Source: Pelargonium nanum
Taxonomy: Eukaryota; Streptophyta; Magnoliopsida; Geraniales; Geraniaceae
DNA length: 64,000 nt
NCBI GenBank assembly: GCA_036897485.1
Contig: JAYMTF010000008.1
Location: 21,605-85,604 of the forward strand
Reading direction: 5' to 3'
The translations under genes were made by a program, and so were the position numbers. Below, one piece after another: positions 20,314-33,230 of this stretch (positions within the stretch are counted from its first letter, which is position 1; the number at the start of each line of letters is the position of its first letter). The notes under the pieces were generated by a model. It did no database searches. It was not told the origin of the DNA and saw only the letters and a program-made list of their open reading frames with translations.

Positions 20314-23300
20314 ATGGCGACCAACACCAACAGCTTCCTCACAACGCCGACCAAGACTCCATCGGAAAAATCTGCCTCTTCTCTCTCCAGGAAGCACCAC
20401 CTCTCCAACTCGGTCGACTCGTCCGCCACTCGCCCATCCAACTCGTCGGACTTCAAGTCCCGCTTCGAGGCCTACAACCGCCTCCAGGCCGCTGCTGTGG
20501 CCTTCGGCGAGAAGCTTCCGATCCCGGAGATCGTCGCCCTCGGCGGCCAATCCGACGGCAAGAGCTCTCTTCTCGAAGCCCTCCTCGGATTTCGCTTCAA
20601 TGTCCGTGAGGTCGAGATGGGGACTCGCCGCCCACTCATCCTTCAGATGGTCCATGACTCGACCGCTCTCGAGCCGCGGTGTCGCTTTCAGGTAAATTTA
20701 TTAGAACCTTGTTCAATGCTTTTACATTTCTGATTCTGAATGTGTACATTTTGGCCGTTTTCATTGGTTTTTGGGACTGGTAGGGTTAGTCGCTGAGTAA
20801 TATATTCTATGTAAATTATGCTAGATTTAATTGGTTTCTAAAGCAAGTTCAAGGTTTGGGGTTGCTGAGTTTTGAGGCTACTTGCTGTATGGTTGCTTAG
20901 AAATTTGTGGGAAAATGGGAGGAGATTAAACATTGCTGCTAGGAAAACATATTCAAATTGAATTAACGAAAAGAAATAGCCTTTTCTCTTTAAGCATAAT
21001 TATTTGCTCATGCGAGCTTAATGAAATATATATAGTTGATACTCCAGATATAGTTGTGCTAGATTAAATTGATTCCTAATGGTTGAATGTTTGTGTAGCT
21101 TTTGAGGAATTGAATTTATGATTCTGGTTTTTGGAATTCAAGGTTTTGGGTGCTGAGGGTTGAGGCTTACTTGCTGTTTGCTTGATTAGAAACTTGTGGG
21201 TTAAATGAATCAGGTGAAAGTTTGATGCTTGGATATTGTACTCATATAGAATCAAAGGAGTGAAATAGTCAATTGAACCTTAATAGCATTTTCCCTCTGA
21301 AGATAGTTTATGTGCTTATATGAGCTTAATTGAATATAGTTATCAAGTTATGTGGAATTCAAGATATATTGTTTTTTATCTGCAGTTTATACTATGTGAG
21401 CTGCTGCACCTTTTCTAGTTACTCTATTTTCTTGTGGTTTTAAATTTTTATTATTTGGTTTAGCTTTGCATGCACACACAACTAATTCTACTTTTAAGTT
21501 TGGTATGTAGTAACTTGTAAGAACTGAAAGTTGGACATTTGTTATCAGGAGGAGGATTCTGAAGAATATGGAAGTCCTGTTGTATTGGCATCTGCAATTG
21601 CAGATATTATCAAGTCTCGAACAGACGCCCTCTTAAAGAAGGCTAAAGCTGCAGTTTCTCCTAAGCCAATTGTGATGAGAGCTGAATATGCACATTGTCC
21701 TAATCTCACAATTATTGATACCCCAGGATTTGTCCTAAAGGTGAGTTTTCATTTGCATACAACATGGTGAATCAGGAAGAGAGTTCAAAACTCAGACCTA
21801 AATTATGGTTTTGATTATTGACAGGCAAAGAAGGGAGAACCAGATAACACACCTGATGAAATTCTCTCAATGGTGAAATCATTGGCTAGTCCTCCCCATC
21901 GTATTCTTGTGTTTCTTCAACAAAGTAGTGTGGAATGGTGCTCATCATTGTGGTTGGATGCCATCCGTGAAATTGATCCAACATTTAGACGATCAGTAAT
22001 TGTAGTCTCTAAATTTGATAACCGTCTCAAGGTAGGACTAATAATGGAATAGTTGTTAAAATAATGTTCAATTATTAATTGTAACTATCAAATGAAATCA
22101 GCCATATATAAGTAATGGATTTCTCTAGCATCTTCTCTAAATTGTCTCAAGTGTTTTCGAATTCCTTATGTCATATTAAATATAAGGCTTGGATAGTTTA
22201 GTTGTCCAAATGCATAAAGAAAACCTTTTCCCCTATATATGTTCCAATGTGATTGGCCTACACTGTTGAAAAGTAATAAAATAAAATAAAAGTAATACAC
22301 ATTCCTTATTTTGATTGAAACGTGATTAATATGTACAGGAGTTTAGCGAACGGTGGGAAGTGGATCGTTACCTCAGTGCAAGCGGTTATCTTGGAGAAAA
22401 CACTCGCCCATTTTTTGTCGCTCTGCCAAAGGATAAGAGCACCATTTCAAATGATGAATTTCGTAGGCAAATAGCACAGGTGGATTCTGAAGTTCTGCGC
22501 CATCTTCGTGAAGGTGTCAATGGAGGATTTGATGAAGAAAAATTTAGGTCTCATATTGGTTTTGTTTCTTTGAGAGAGTTTCTGGAGTCCGAGCTTCAAA
22601 AGAGATATAAAGAAGCTGCTCCAGCAACTCTTGCTTTGCTGGAACAGCGTTGCAGTGAAGTTGCCTCTGACCTGGCCAGAATGGACTCCAAAATACAGGC
22701 CACTTCTGATATTGCTCATCTTAGGAGGTCTGCAATGCTTCATGCAGCCTCTATTAGCAATCATGTGGTGGGTAACAAAATAACTACTATTTATCACTAA
22801 ATATTCTGCCCATGATTTGTTAAGCATCCAAAATGTTTATAATTCTCCAGCAGTAATACTTGTACAACTGTGCATGTATTTGTAGTTACTCTAAATTGTT
22901 TTCTGTGACAAATCCCTTAACTTTCAAAGTCTGAACAAAAACTTTTGTTTGATTTGTGAAGGGAGCTTTAATTGATGGAGCAGCAGAACCTGCCCCTGAG
23001 GAATGGGGGAAAACAACAGGAGAGGAGCAGTCAGAGAGTGGTGTTGGGAGTTGGCCTGGTGTCACTGCAAATATAAAACCTCCTAATGCAACTCTTCGGC
23101 TCTATGGTGGAGCTGCTTTTGAAAGGGTCATGCATGAATTCCGTTGTGCTGCATATTCCATGGAGTGTCCTCCTGTTTCAAGAGAGAAGGTAATATTCTC
23201 CAAAAAGTTGGATAATTTCATTTTGAATATTGGTGAAGTTCTAAATTGTCTAATTTTTGTTGTACCAGGTGGCAAATATATTACTTGCCCATGCTGGCCG

Positions 23301-25457
23301 AGGTGGAGGTAGAGGAGTGACAGAGGCCGCTGCAGAGATTGCACGTTCCGCTGCCCGGTCATGGCTTGCTCCTCTTCTTGACACTGCTTGTGATCGGCTT
23401 GCTTTTGTTTTGGTGAAACTCTTCGATCTTGCTCTGGAAAGAAATCGTAGCCGTGAATCAGACTGTAAGATGCTTTTAAGTTTATCGTTTCTATTTCTTT
23501 TAAACGCGTTGATTTTGTATGCTTGGTTCATAATGTCTAGTGTACTAGTCTATTAATTGTTTATTTATCTTCTCCACATTTGTTTTCTTGGTAAGTAATG
23601 ATAGAAGCATAAAACTTCTCGTAAATTGCATAATGCATTTCTTGATAAATTGAATGGTTGATGATATTAATTAGCAAAAGGAGTACTATCAATTACATTT
23701 CAACGTTGTTATGCTGTTGAGAAGTTTCTTTACATCAAACAAAATCGTCTAATGGCTGGTCTCTTTGTGCTATGTTGCTCTTTTTGTTAGTGTTTTTAGA
23801 TTGTAAATCATACTTGTGACACAATTACAAACCAGCAGTGGGATGGGATACCTGCAACATTATATACTTGCTGCATTGTGTCTCAACTTTTCCTGTTGAT
23901 CAGATATATTAATTATTTGTACTGTTGGGCAGATGGGAGAAAAACTGGTAATATGGATGGGTATGTTGGTTTCCATGCTGCATTAAGGCATTCGTACAGT
24001 CGCTTTATAAGAGATCTTGCTAAACAATGCAAGCAATTAGTTCGCCACCACCTTGATTCTGTTACAAGCCCATATTCTCAGGTTTGTTATGATGGCTTTC
24101 AAGGAGGCTTTGGGTCAAATTTAACTGCCTCTTACGGATTCAACCAAAGTTCAGCCGGTTCCTTTTGTGTTGAGCTGTCTGAAGGTGGGGCAATAGATCA
24201 TGATGAAACAATGGAAGACCAGGAGAACATGCCTCCCGAAAAGACTACACCTGGAAAATGTACAGAAGCTAGAGGTGCTCTCAAAGAATGTCAGATGACT
24301 GTGCCTGAAACCCCTTCACCTGAACAGCCAATTGATATTCATTATGGTGGTGGGGGCAAGAAAGATCTTGGTAATGGTGTTGAGATTGGAGCTAGAAAAA
24401 GGCATTCGAGAATGGCTGGTAATAACAAACAGTATGAGCCTTTACGAGCTCAACATGGTGGTGGTCTTCTATTCGGAAATGGAGATTGTGGTTCCCGATC
24501 TGGCTCAGCTTACTCTGAAATCTGTTCATCAGCTGCACAACATTTTGCACGCATACGCGAAGTTCTCGTTGAACGGAGTGTGACATCAACTTTGAACTCT
24601 GGGTTTCTGACCCCTTGGTATGTTTCTCCTCCTTTCTGAAGTTAATTAGCTAATTGATTACATACAGCTGCCAACTGTGAGTTGGCCTACAGATTTAAGA
24701 CCTTTGACCCTTTTTGTAGCTCCATAGGCTTAATCACTTGCTCTTTTATTTGTTTGCCCTATCTATTTCGCTGGATATTGACATGTGAACACTTGACCTG
24801 CCTATAGGCTTCTTTTTCCAATTTATACCATCCTCCATAATAGACTTCATTTTCATATTCACACCGTGGCAATGTATTAAATTATACCTTATGTCTAGTG
24901 GCTATCACTCTTATTCAGAAATTATTGGTAGAAATAATAAAACATGCTTTGCTAGTTTTGTTTTACTTGTTTGAAATAAACTGCATAACATCAGCACCAA
25001 GTTGTTTTCAGAGTGTTTAAGAAGCCAGACCCTACCTTGACCTTAGTACAGCATCTTTTGAACATTTTTTTGCCAACTAGAATTAATAAAACATGCTTTG
25101 CTACTTTTGTTTTACCTGTTAGAAAATTTAACAAGCCTGACCCTACCTTGACCTTAGTTCATCTTCTGAACTCTTTTTGCCAACTGGGAAATAATCTTAG
25201 TCGTAAAAAAATGATATACCAAACATGGTTCCCATCATTAATAATTTCTTTCCCCTGTTCCCTTTTTCAGTCGGGAAAGACTTGTCGTGGCACTTGGGTT
25301 GGATTTGTTTGCTGTAACTGATGAGAAGTTCATGGACATGTTTGTTGCACCTGGCGCAATTGATGTTCTTCAGAATGAGCGACAGTCTCTTCAGAAACGA
25401 CAAAAGATACTCCAATCCTGCTTGACCGAGTTCAAGAGTGTTGCTCGAGCACTCTGA
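20314..25457 (+). CDS. DRP5A: Dynamin-related protein 5A
   Basis: Eight exons: 20314-20691, 21549-21740, 21825-22031, 22339-22767, 22962-23189, 23269-23464, 23933-24617 and 25271-25457; 833 residues, phases all consistent. Dynamin GTPase motifs are present: P-loop GGQSDGKSS (residues 77-85), switch I Thr in MGTRRP (about 104), DTPG (183-186) and the G4 motif as SKFD (252-255). A middle/stalk region follows with GRGGGRGVTEAAAEIARSAA, then a linker, then a GED-like C-terminus (RERLVVALGLDLF, MFVAPGAIDVLQNER, QKRQKILQSCLTEF). No PH or proline-rich domain is seen, as expected for the DRP5/ARC5 group. In Arabidopsis DRP5A acts in cytokinesis, while its relative DRP5B (ARC5) divides chloroplasts; the exon 7 linker and termini favour DRP5A. 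Introns 1 and 7 contain internal tandem duplications. Confidence 0.93.
20800..21345 (+). repeat. Tandem duplication (about 245 bp) in DRP5A intron 1
   Basis: A block with TGCTAGATT(T)AATTG, TCAAGGTTT(T)GGG, TGCTGAG, TTGAGGCT(T)ACTTGCTGT, GAAA(T/C)TTGTGGG and GAGCTTAAT appears at about 20800-21040 and again in order at about 21045-21345. It is diverged and non-coding. Confidence 0.75.
24936..25185 (+). repeat. Tandem duplication in DRP5A intron 7
   Basis: AATAAAACATGCTTTGCTA plus TTTTGTTTTAC recurs at about 24936 and 25086. GACCCTACCTTGACCTTAGT recurs at about 25028 and 25139, each followed by TTTTTGCCAACT. The second copy is shorter by about 40 bp. Confidence 0.8.
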
Positions 25458-28400
25458 TTCCGAACACTCCCGGTTAGTTCCCCAATGTATTTGTCTTGAA
25501 TACACCATAAGGAGCCAATATTTGTTATTGTTAGCTCATGTTCTAAAACAACATTTAAACCCCCAACGCTCCTGTAATCTAGAATTGGTTCTATAAATAC
25601 ATAGTTTTGAAGTTCTCGTTTATGCAACATAAAACTTCCTTAACCAAAGTTAGGCGTGTGACAATATTTTGAGAGATTAGTCCGATCTTCGGGTATGATC
25701 ACATTCGACGAGAAAACAAAATTAGAAAGTTGTCTCCAACAGGTTTAGATGGAACTTGGAGGATGAGAGGCTCTACAGTTGAGCATATAGAGTTAGGAGT
25801 TGTGCACAGGTTGGCCATTAGGACAAAACATTATCCTCTTGAGCAGTGCACTTGCTAGCTAGTTGCTAGTTTGCTACTAACATATATGAGCTGTTTTGTA
25901 CACTTTAGGTTTGAATAAGTTACTTGTGTACTTTATAGGCTTGAAATATCATATTATCATATAATCAAAATGTATACAAATTGTATCCATGATCCAGCTG
26001 TTGTTGTTTGAGATTCACTCTTTTGTCTAAAAGAATAGGGATGAAAAAAAGGTGGTGAGAGGTGAAGCATGTATAGACATTAAGGAGGTACTCAAAACTA
26101 TGTTGACATGTTCACAAAATGTAAAAAAACCTAATAATAATGAGACTTTTGACCTTCAAAAAGAGTATACAAAAATGAAACATAAAAATAAAATAAAGAG
26201 AGACAGCTATGGCAGAGCAGCAATTCTATGGAGCATTCATGAACCTCATAACAAAGTTGTAAAGTGGTCCCTTACCCTCCATCCTTATACACCTTTTAAT
26301 TAAACCCTAATTTAGCCCTAACCCTACCTTCCTAGTTCCTAGCTCATATTCTTTGTGTACTATTAGCCAAACATAATTTCAATGATCTAGTTGTCCATAG
26401 CTTACTACAAGCATTTATGGTGCAAATTTCAACATTAGATCTAGATCTCATTATTGTTTGAAATTGTTATGAACACTTTTCATATGCGTTCGTTTTATGA
26501 GAATTTTTAGAAATTCGAATGTGAGGAAGAATAAAGAAATATGTAATTGTTGTTGTTTGAACGTTGATAATGTGAGATGCATTTCTCGTCACCTAATTTT
26601 CCATTTTTGCATGAAATGAAAATGAAAAACCAGTAAGAACTATGGTCGAAGATGTGGAATTGAATTTTCGCGTATGACCTAATTCAAATTAAGTTGGTTG
26701 GTGATCGACCTGGTCTAGATACATGAGTACTCATTTCCTATTCACGTAATATATAGTAAGAAAATAATTAGCAATTGATGTATCAACTTAACAAACTGAA
26801 AGTTGATTGACATTAACATTTTCACACCAAATGTAAGGGGAAAAACACGAGAGGAATTTCTCTATTCTAAAATACTATGGTACAATAGTTTTAAGCATAA
26901 GGTACTATTTAGTGATGCACATAGCATGCCTAGCTAGATATTTCTCTCTTTTGTGGATAAAAGGTATCACCATAGTTTCTTGGTAGGGTTTTGAAAAAAA
27001 AAAGAAATTGAAGTCTTTGTTTTGTAGAAGGCTTAACCATAATTATCATTGTTGAGAGTGACTATGGAAAGGGAGGGTAGGGCCATTCTACTTTGACTCC
27101 AAAGTCCAAACATGGACAAAGAGTCTCTCTCACTCATATTTTCATTTTTATTATTATTATAAAAAGGAAAAATTGTTTTTGGATCTCCTTAGAACAAGGG
27201 CACAAAGTCAAGGTCCTACCTCTCTTCTCAATTACTAGCACACAACTACTTCTACAATAGTCTATCCCAAAATTATGATTTCCTTTGTGATTTCCACATG
27301 GAATTCAAGTTTATAAGACCCATGAGTTCAATTAAATCATAATGAGCCGCAAGATTCTTCTCCACATATTGGATATGCGTTGGTACACAAAAATGTCACT
27401 TCATGCGTGTTTGTTGAAGAATATTATCAATATACGCATGTAAACAAAATCGTCGTTTGCTTCACACGCATCTTGCTAATGGAATTTTGAATTTGAAAAT
27501 GGTTGCATTAATGCTATTAGTACTAATTTTATAGAAACACTCATTTGACATTTAGTTACAAAATGGGTATCATAAATAGCCTCTTGTGACACTCAACTGT
27601 CACACATGAAGCACATGACATGTGACACTCTCAACATCAACTAAAACCAAACAATGTAGAGGTGGATTGGGAAATTCTTAGTCCCAATTTGTAGCCCTAC
27701 ACCAAATAGTTGTAGGACACTCTATTTTTTTATGTTGTTGTTTAACTAAGTGAATCATGCGATATTATCTAATTTTATACTGTCACAAATTAACGTAAGT
27801 CTGACCGATCAAGTCAAGTAATGGAAATAAAAGTTCCGATTAAATATTATGGTTGTAATAATATTACATATTTAATATTTTGTGTGACATAATAACAATA
27901 TTCTAAAATATATTAGACTATTTAAAAATATATATATTAGACTAATTAATTATTTGAACTAGTCGGTGTAGATCAGTCCAATTCTTTAATTGATTGAAAC
28001 AATGATCAAAGTCAATTAAAATTGGTAAAAACTTTATGTTAATGTTCAATCCGGTCCATTATCTTGTTTTGCTTGGGATATTTTTGAATAGAACTAATTT
28101 TGGTCTTATTTTCTCACTTTTACCATCAAAATTTTAACTATATGACAGTTGATCGTTTTTTAAATATTTAAAAATTTATAAATCAAATTGCTCATATGTA
28201 TTTTTTTTTTGGCTCATATGTATTAAGGTATTTGGTTCTACGTCATATATGTTCCTAATAAAATATATAATTCACCATCAAGTATAGTAATATTTATATT
28301 ATCTAAAAAGCTTATAACTAAATATCTTTTGTTGACTTATTGATGATTAATCAATCAATCCGATGAAATTAATAAAGCCGATCAACAAATTAATTTAAGT

Positions 28401-30530
28401 TTCAGTCTATTTTTGTAAATCATAGCATAAGACAAAAATAAATTAATTAGGCTATCCCATTAATAATCATGATTTCACATAAAACAAAAACCACATCAAT
28501 TGAGAGGAATTTCAGCATAGTTTAATAATAATACATAATAATGGCTATCCAAGAGAAATAAAGAAACAAAAATATATTATATACTATATGGTAACAAAAA
28601 AATATAACTTTCCACAAAAAAATAATTATAATACTCATGCTTACACCTACATGGGTCCCACCCAAGTTGAACTACAAAGCAAGAACATGTCACAAAACAG
28701 AAAATTAAAAACAGATGATGACATCTACAAACAATTTTGAAAAAATCCTTGACCTTGTCAAACATTGACCAATCAATTTTTGACATGTCATCAAGATATT
28801 TATCTTTCTACCTTTCATTTTTATTCTTGATATTTTCAAAGGATAACACCATTAATTATCTCATAAATACAATATTATATGAGTTAATTCCAAAACCTTC
28901 CAAATTAATCTATTTTGATATGATAAAACTTTCTAAACTCAAATGTTCACTATTGGATAAAAATATCTTAAATATACAAGTTGCTTCTAACATCACATTC
29001 AATGTACATAGGACATATATGAAAACTCTTTCAATGCATATTGAAGATAAAATTTGCATATGAACCCAATACTATTCATGAAAGTTGATATGCAACAAAA
29101 GAGTCAAATTGCACATTTTGTAAGTTTGTTAACTTATTAATGTAACATCTTATGTTACAAAAATATTAACTATGCAAGATTTTTAGTTTTATATGAAAAC
29201 CAATACTTAATTTTAGAACTGTTGTAATGTGTATATATCTGAGTGAGTTAAATCTACAAATTATACAAAAATATGTGTTTTTTTATATTAATTTTTTTGA
29301 GTTGCGGTTTTAGAAGAATTGAATGAATGATATATAAACCACGGTTTTGAATTTAAATAGGCACAATAGTATCATAATAAGGTTATAGAGAGAGATGGTG
29401 GCGGACCGTACAAAGTAAGCAAAATATGTAATATGAAACCAAACGTCTCAAATAAAAAATTATATCGAAAATTTATCTAAAGTGAAAACGACTCTTATCA
29501 TTTAATTAAAATAAGTAATTATTGTTCATTGCTGTTAAAATATCTTAAATATGATTATTGCTTTTAAGGGTTTAACAATACCGGAAATGAGTTGTTTTAT
29601 TTTTAATTTAACCATACATTTATAGAGAAAAAAATTAGTTTATTCGCGAATCGCGTTAGCAAAATTGTTTTGTCACCGTTTCCGCAAGCATAAGAAATAC
29701 CAAAAAAATTGCCACCTAATTCTTCTAATTGTTTAAGCACTATCTTTAGTCAAGCCGGCCAACCCAAGATTACTATTAATTATTTATCTAATCTCCATTT
29801 CTAGTATAAATTAATTAGCGATTACCATTCATTGGCCAATTAAAAATAGCCACGTGCCCGCGTAATAGATTTTATTAAATATTCTTGTAAGTAGTGACTA
29901 GCAATATGTGATTCCACTTTTTATTATTTATTTTTAATAGTAAGTTCACAGCAGCCCTTAATTTGGCATAATCTCCATTGTTTTACTGAGTTCAACATCA
30001 AGAACTTGGCAATAGGAATTTTTTTAATATTTCTTTGACCAAAAAGATTTATATGTGGAGAAAAAAATATCTTATACACATAAAATATCTTTTGTTTCTT
30101 TTCTTTTCAGGACAAGTGGAGACCTTTTGGTTAATACTATTCATAGCACAAGTGAAGTATTTTGTGAATTTTCTTGGTATTTATTTAATGTGTTTGGCAG
30201 AAAAAAATTTAATAATGAATTAATAATAATAATAATAATAATAATTATAACTTGGAGTTTGAGGATATTTTGAGAGACCTAAAAAAAATACCTTCATGAT
30301 TTTATTGTGTTGTGGTTAAATTGTTGGAGTGAAGCAAGTTATTATTATCATTATATTATGATGAGTTATAGGTAAGCCATCCAATTTTGACTACTTAATA
30401 AACAATTTATGAGAATATTTCTTGTGACTTGATCTATAAAAAAAGAACTCTAGCTAAAAGTTGAAATGATAATTTGAAGTATTAAATATGTTTTCAAAAA
30501 AATATCTAAATGATGATACATACAAATGAA
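25458..30530. other. Gene-poor intergenic region
   Basis: DRP5A 3' flank, then about 5 kb of very AT-rich DNA. I checked open frames such as 26052-26303 and 28737-29063 and saw no conserved domain, Cys pattern or codon bias. A short (AAT)n tract lies at 30218-30242. I see no LTR, tRNA or obvious microRNA precursor. Confidence 0.5.
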
Positions 30531-30537
30531 CCTACAA

Positions 30538-30773
30538 CTTTTCAAAACCTAACTATTTAGTTTATCTTAGCTTGAAATATTATTTTCACTTGAAAAAGAA
30601 AACAAGTAGTCATTGATAAACTTGTTAATACCAAGTGAAATAAGTTTTCGAAAAACTAAGTGATTTTACTTTTCAGAACCCTAATTATTTACTTTATCTC
30701 AACTTTGAAATATTATTTTCACTAAAAAAACAAGTAGTTTGTTGATGAACTAGATAATAGCAAGTGAAATATG
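30538..30773 (+). repeat. Tandem duplication (about 106 bp units)
   Basis: ACTTTTCA(A/G)AACC, TTTAGTTTATCT or TTTACTTTATCT, GAAATATTATTTTCACT, AAACAAGTAGT and AGCAAGTGAAAT/CCAAGTGAAAT occur in order at 30538-30643 and 30668-30773. A LINE fragment is inserted at the right edge of copy 2. Confidence 0.8.
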
Positions 30774-30783
30774 AGAGCAATGA

Positions 30784-31452
30784 TGTTCTGTACTCGCTCT
30801 CACCTTACATCCGTTTCGCTTGCCATAAATTGATTTGGAGGCCTTTTATTCGCCCAAAGTTACAATGTTTTGCATGGCTTGCGGCGCTTGATAGCGTTTC
30901 ATGCTTGGATTTTCTTGCGTCTCGTGGGGTCCTGCCGGCTTCAGTAAGTTGCACTTGCAAACTTTGTGATAGAGCTCCTGAAACTTGCTCCCATTTGTTG
31001 ATTTTATGTCTTTGGGCTTTTCGTGTTTGGGCGGCTGTATTGAGATGGTGGAACGAGAAGGTTGTTTTGCCAGCGGATGCCTTCTCGCTTCTGGTCAGCT
31101 GGATCTAATGGTTCTATGGCTGCAAGACAAGCCGATTGATGTGGAATGTTGTTTGCATAGTGGTTCTTTGGCACTTGTGATTGGCTCGTAACGCTTTGGT
31201 TTTTCGTCATGATTTTCCGAGCATCGAGGACACGGGGATTAGGATCAAGAGTTTTTGTTACTCTCTTTGTAATTGCTTGCTTCCTATTTCGCATAGCTCT
31301 TTTTTCCTTTTCAGCTTGGAACATGGATCCTGCCTCTTGCTTGGTAGGTTAGGGTCGGGTTTTCATGCTTATCTTTGTACTTTTATTTAAGCATTTCCGG
31401 CTAATATATATAAAAGGTACCGATTGCTTATCAAAAAATAATAATAATAATA
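30784..31452 (+). mobile_element. 5'-truncated LINE fragment with target-site duplication
   Basis: The insertion carries a zf-RVT-like end of a plant LINE ORF2: YIRFACHKLIW, PKLQCFAWLAALD, CKLCDRAPETCSHLL, then after stops or frame changes WLARNALVF. It ends with AAAGGTACCGATTGCTTATC and an A-rich (AAT)n tail. The 10-bp sequence AGAGCAATGA is found both at 30774-30783 and at 31453-31462, a clean target-site duplication. The coding frame is broken after residue SWI, so it is a dead, 5'-truncated copy. Its 3' end matches that of the minus-strand LINE at 57317. Confidence 0.85.
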
Positions 31453-32459
31453 AGAGCAATGAGTATAAGATATAATTTATCTATCTTAGATCAGACTATC
31501 AATGATGGTTAGCACCTCATTAAAAATTTGTATACAGCCCGCGGGTCGTTCAATTTTTCAAATTTATTGCGACGGACATGAAAAAATTTAACGTGATGTC
31601 ATCTCATAGTTAATTTGTCCAGTCTGAGGCAAAAATAGATGACTCATATTACTTTTTCTCATGAAATATTTATATTTGATAAAAACCATGTGAAAAAGTT
31701 TATAACTACATGAGGTACGTTCTTGATAAACTTGGAATGATCACCACAAATTTATTGCTTTTATTTATACACAATAGAGCAATTATCTATTGTATTATTC
31801 TGTTCAAACGTATAAATCGAATCAACCGAATCATATCATTTTATTTGTCAATTGTATCTTAAAAACTAAAAAAAAAAATGAATCAAAACAAACACTAGCT
31901 AAAGAATAAGAACCATTTCAAGAATCCAAGCCACAATGATTATAATTATGAAACACAAGTGCCCAATTTTCCTTATGGAGTTGTGTTGTATAGACAAAAT
32001 TTGGTCCCCCCACTCCACTTTCTTTACTTTTTTTCCCTCATGTGAATGTGAATTTGATTCTTTTTTATCACTATATATTGTTTATTTATTTAGTTTTTAA
32101 AGTAAATATAATCAACATTTGAAAATTGTATCAATTTTATTATAATGAATTTCAGAATCTGTCCATTGTTGTTGCTATTGCCCTTTCAAACACTCCTTTT
32201 TTTCCAACCGAACTGATTCACAATTCACAAACAAAAAGTTAAAGACAACTAATTAAATTTAAAATTATCATTAGTCCTTTTGATTAGATTTTTTAATTGT
32301 GTAATGATGTGAATATATTCGTATTTAATTAACTTAAGCATTGTCTAATTAGATATACTATAATTGCTCAAGATTATGCAAATCCATGTGTTAGATCATG
32401 TTCGTAATTTTAAATATTGTTACCTTTGTTTCTTGAATTAAGATGTCTAGACTAGTTAT

Positions 32460-33230
32460 TAGGGACAGACATAAATAATTCAAAGTAAAAACAAAAAATA
32501 TTTTTTAGAGGGAAAAGAAAAGATTATATAAATACACTATCATCAATATGATTTACCACAATAAATAATCAACATTCGATCACTTTAAATTACTTTATAA
32601 TTAAACGTTATAATTAATCGCCAGTTACTAGTTACTACTATTGCATTTTTCTTATAAAACAAGAATTAATAAATATACATGAAAATGCTCATTTGAAACC
32701 AGTCGACCTAATAATAAAAGTGTGAAACTAATCATTTACACACATGTAGAATAAAGTACAACATGTAGCTAGTAATTATTGATATCCTTCACGTAAATAC
32801 CACAGTCTAAAAGTAATATTTAACTACAACTGACACACAAATAACTTTAATTTAGGTATTATGGATAAACAAATAATTGAAGGTTTATTCATTATAACAA
32901 AAAAAAAAAAAACAGAGTGAAGAATATGATAAAATAAACTATCATCAATATGATTTATTAATTCAACAAATAAGACATTATAAACATGAGTCACTATTAT
33001 TACATTTTTCCTTACATAATAAGAACTAATATATAACATGAAGATGCTTAGTTGAATCCAATCGATGTAATGATAAAATTACGCCACTAATCATTTACAC
33101 ACATAAATAGAATGAAATAGAATGTGTTGTAATAACTAACATACTTCACGTAAGAGTAAAATTTAAAATTCATAATATTAACGTAAAATTTAACCATATT
33201 TAATCGTCACACAAATGATTAATTATTTGT
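32460..33230 (+). repeat. Old tandem duplication (about 360-400 bp units)
   Basis: Shared ordered blocks include ACTATCATCAATATGATTTA (32537 and 32939), CATTTTTC(C)TTA with AAGAA(T/C)TAAT, GAA(A/G)ATGCT...GAA(A/T)CCA(G/A)TCGA, ACTAATCATTTACACACAT (32727 and 33086) and CTTCACGTAA. Both copies are diverged and non-coding. Confidence 0.7.

Noticed and set aside
23878-23932. Upstream extension of the DRP5A exon 7 open frame
   Set aside because: The frame runs into intron sequence. The acceptor at 23931-23932 gives the conserved YGRKTGNMDGYVGF join, so the extra residues are not coding.
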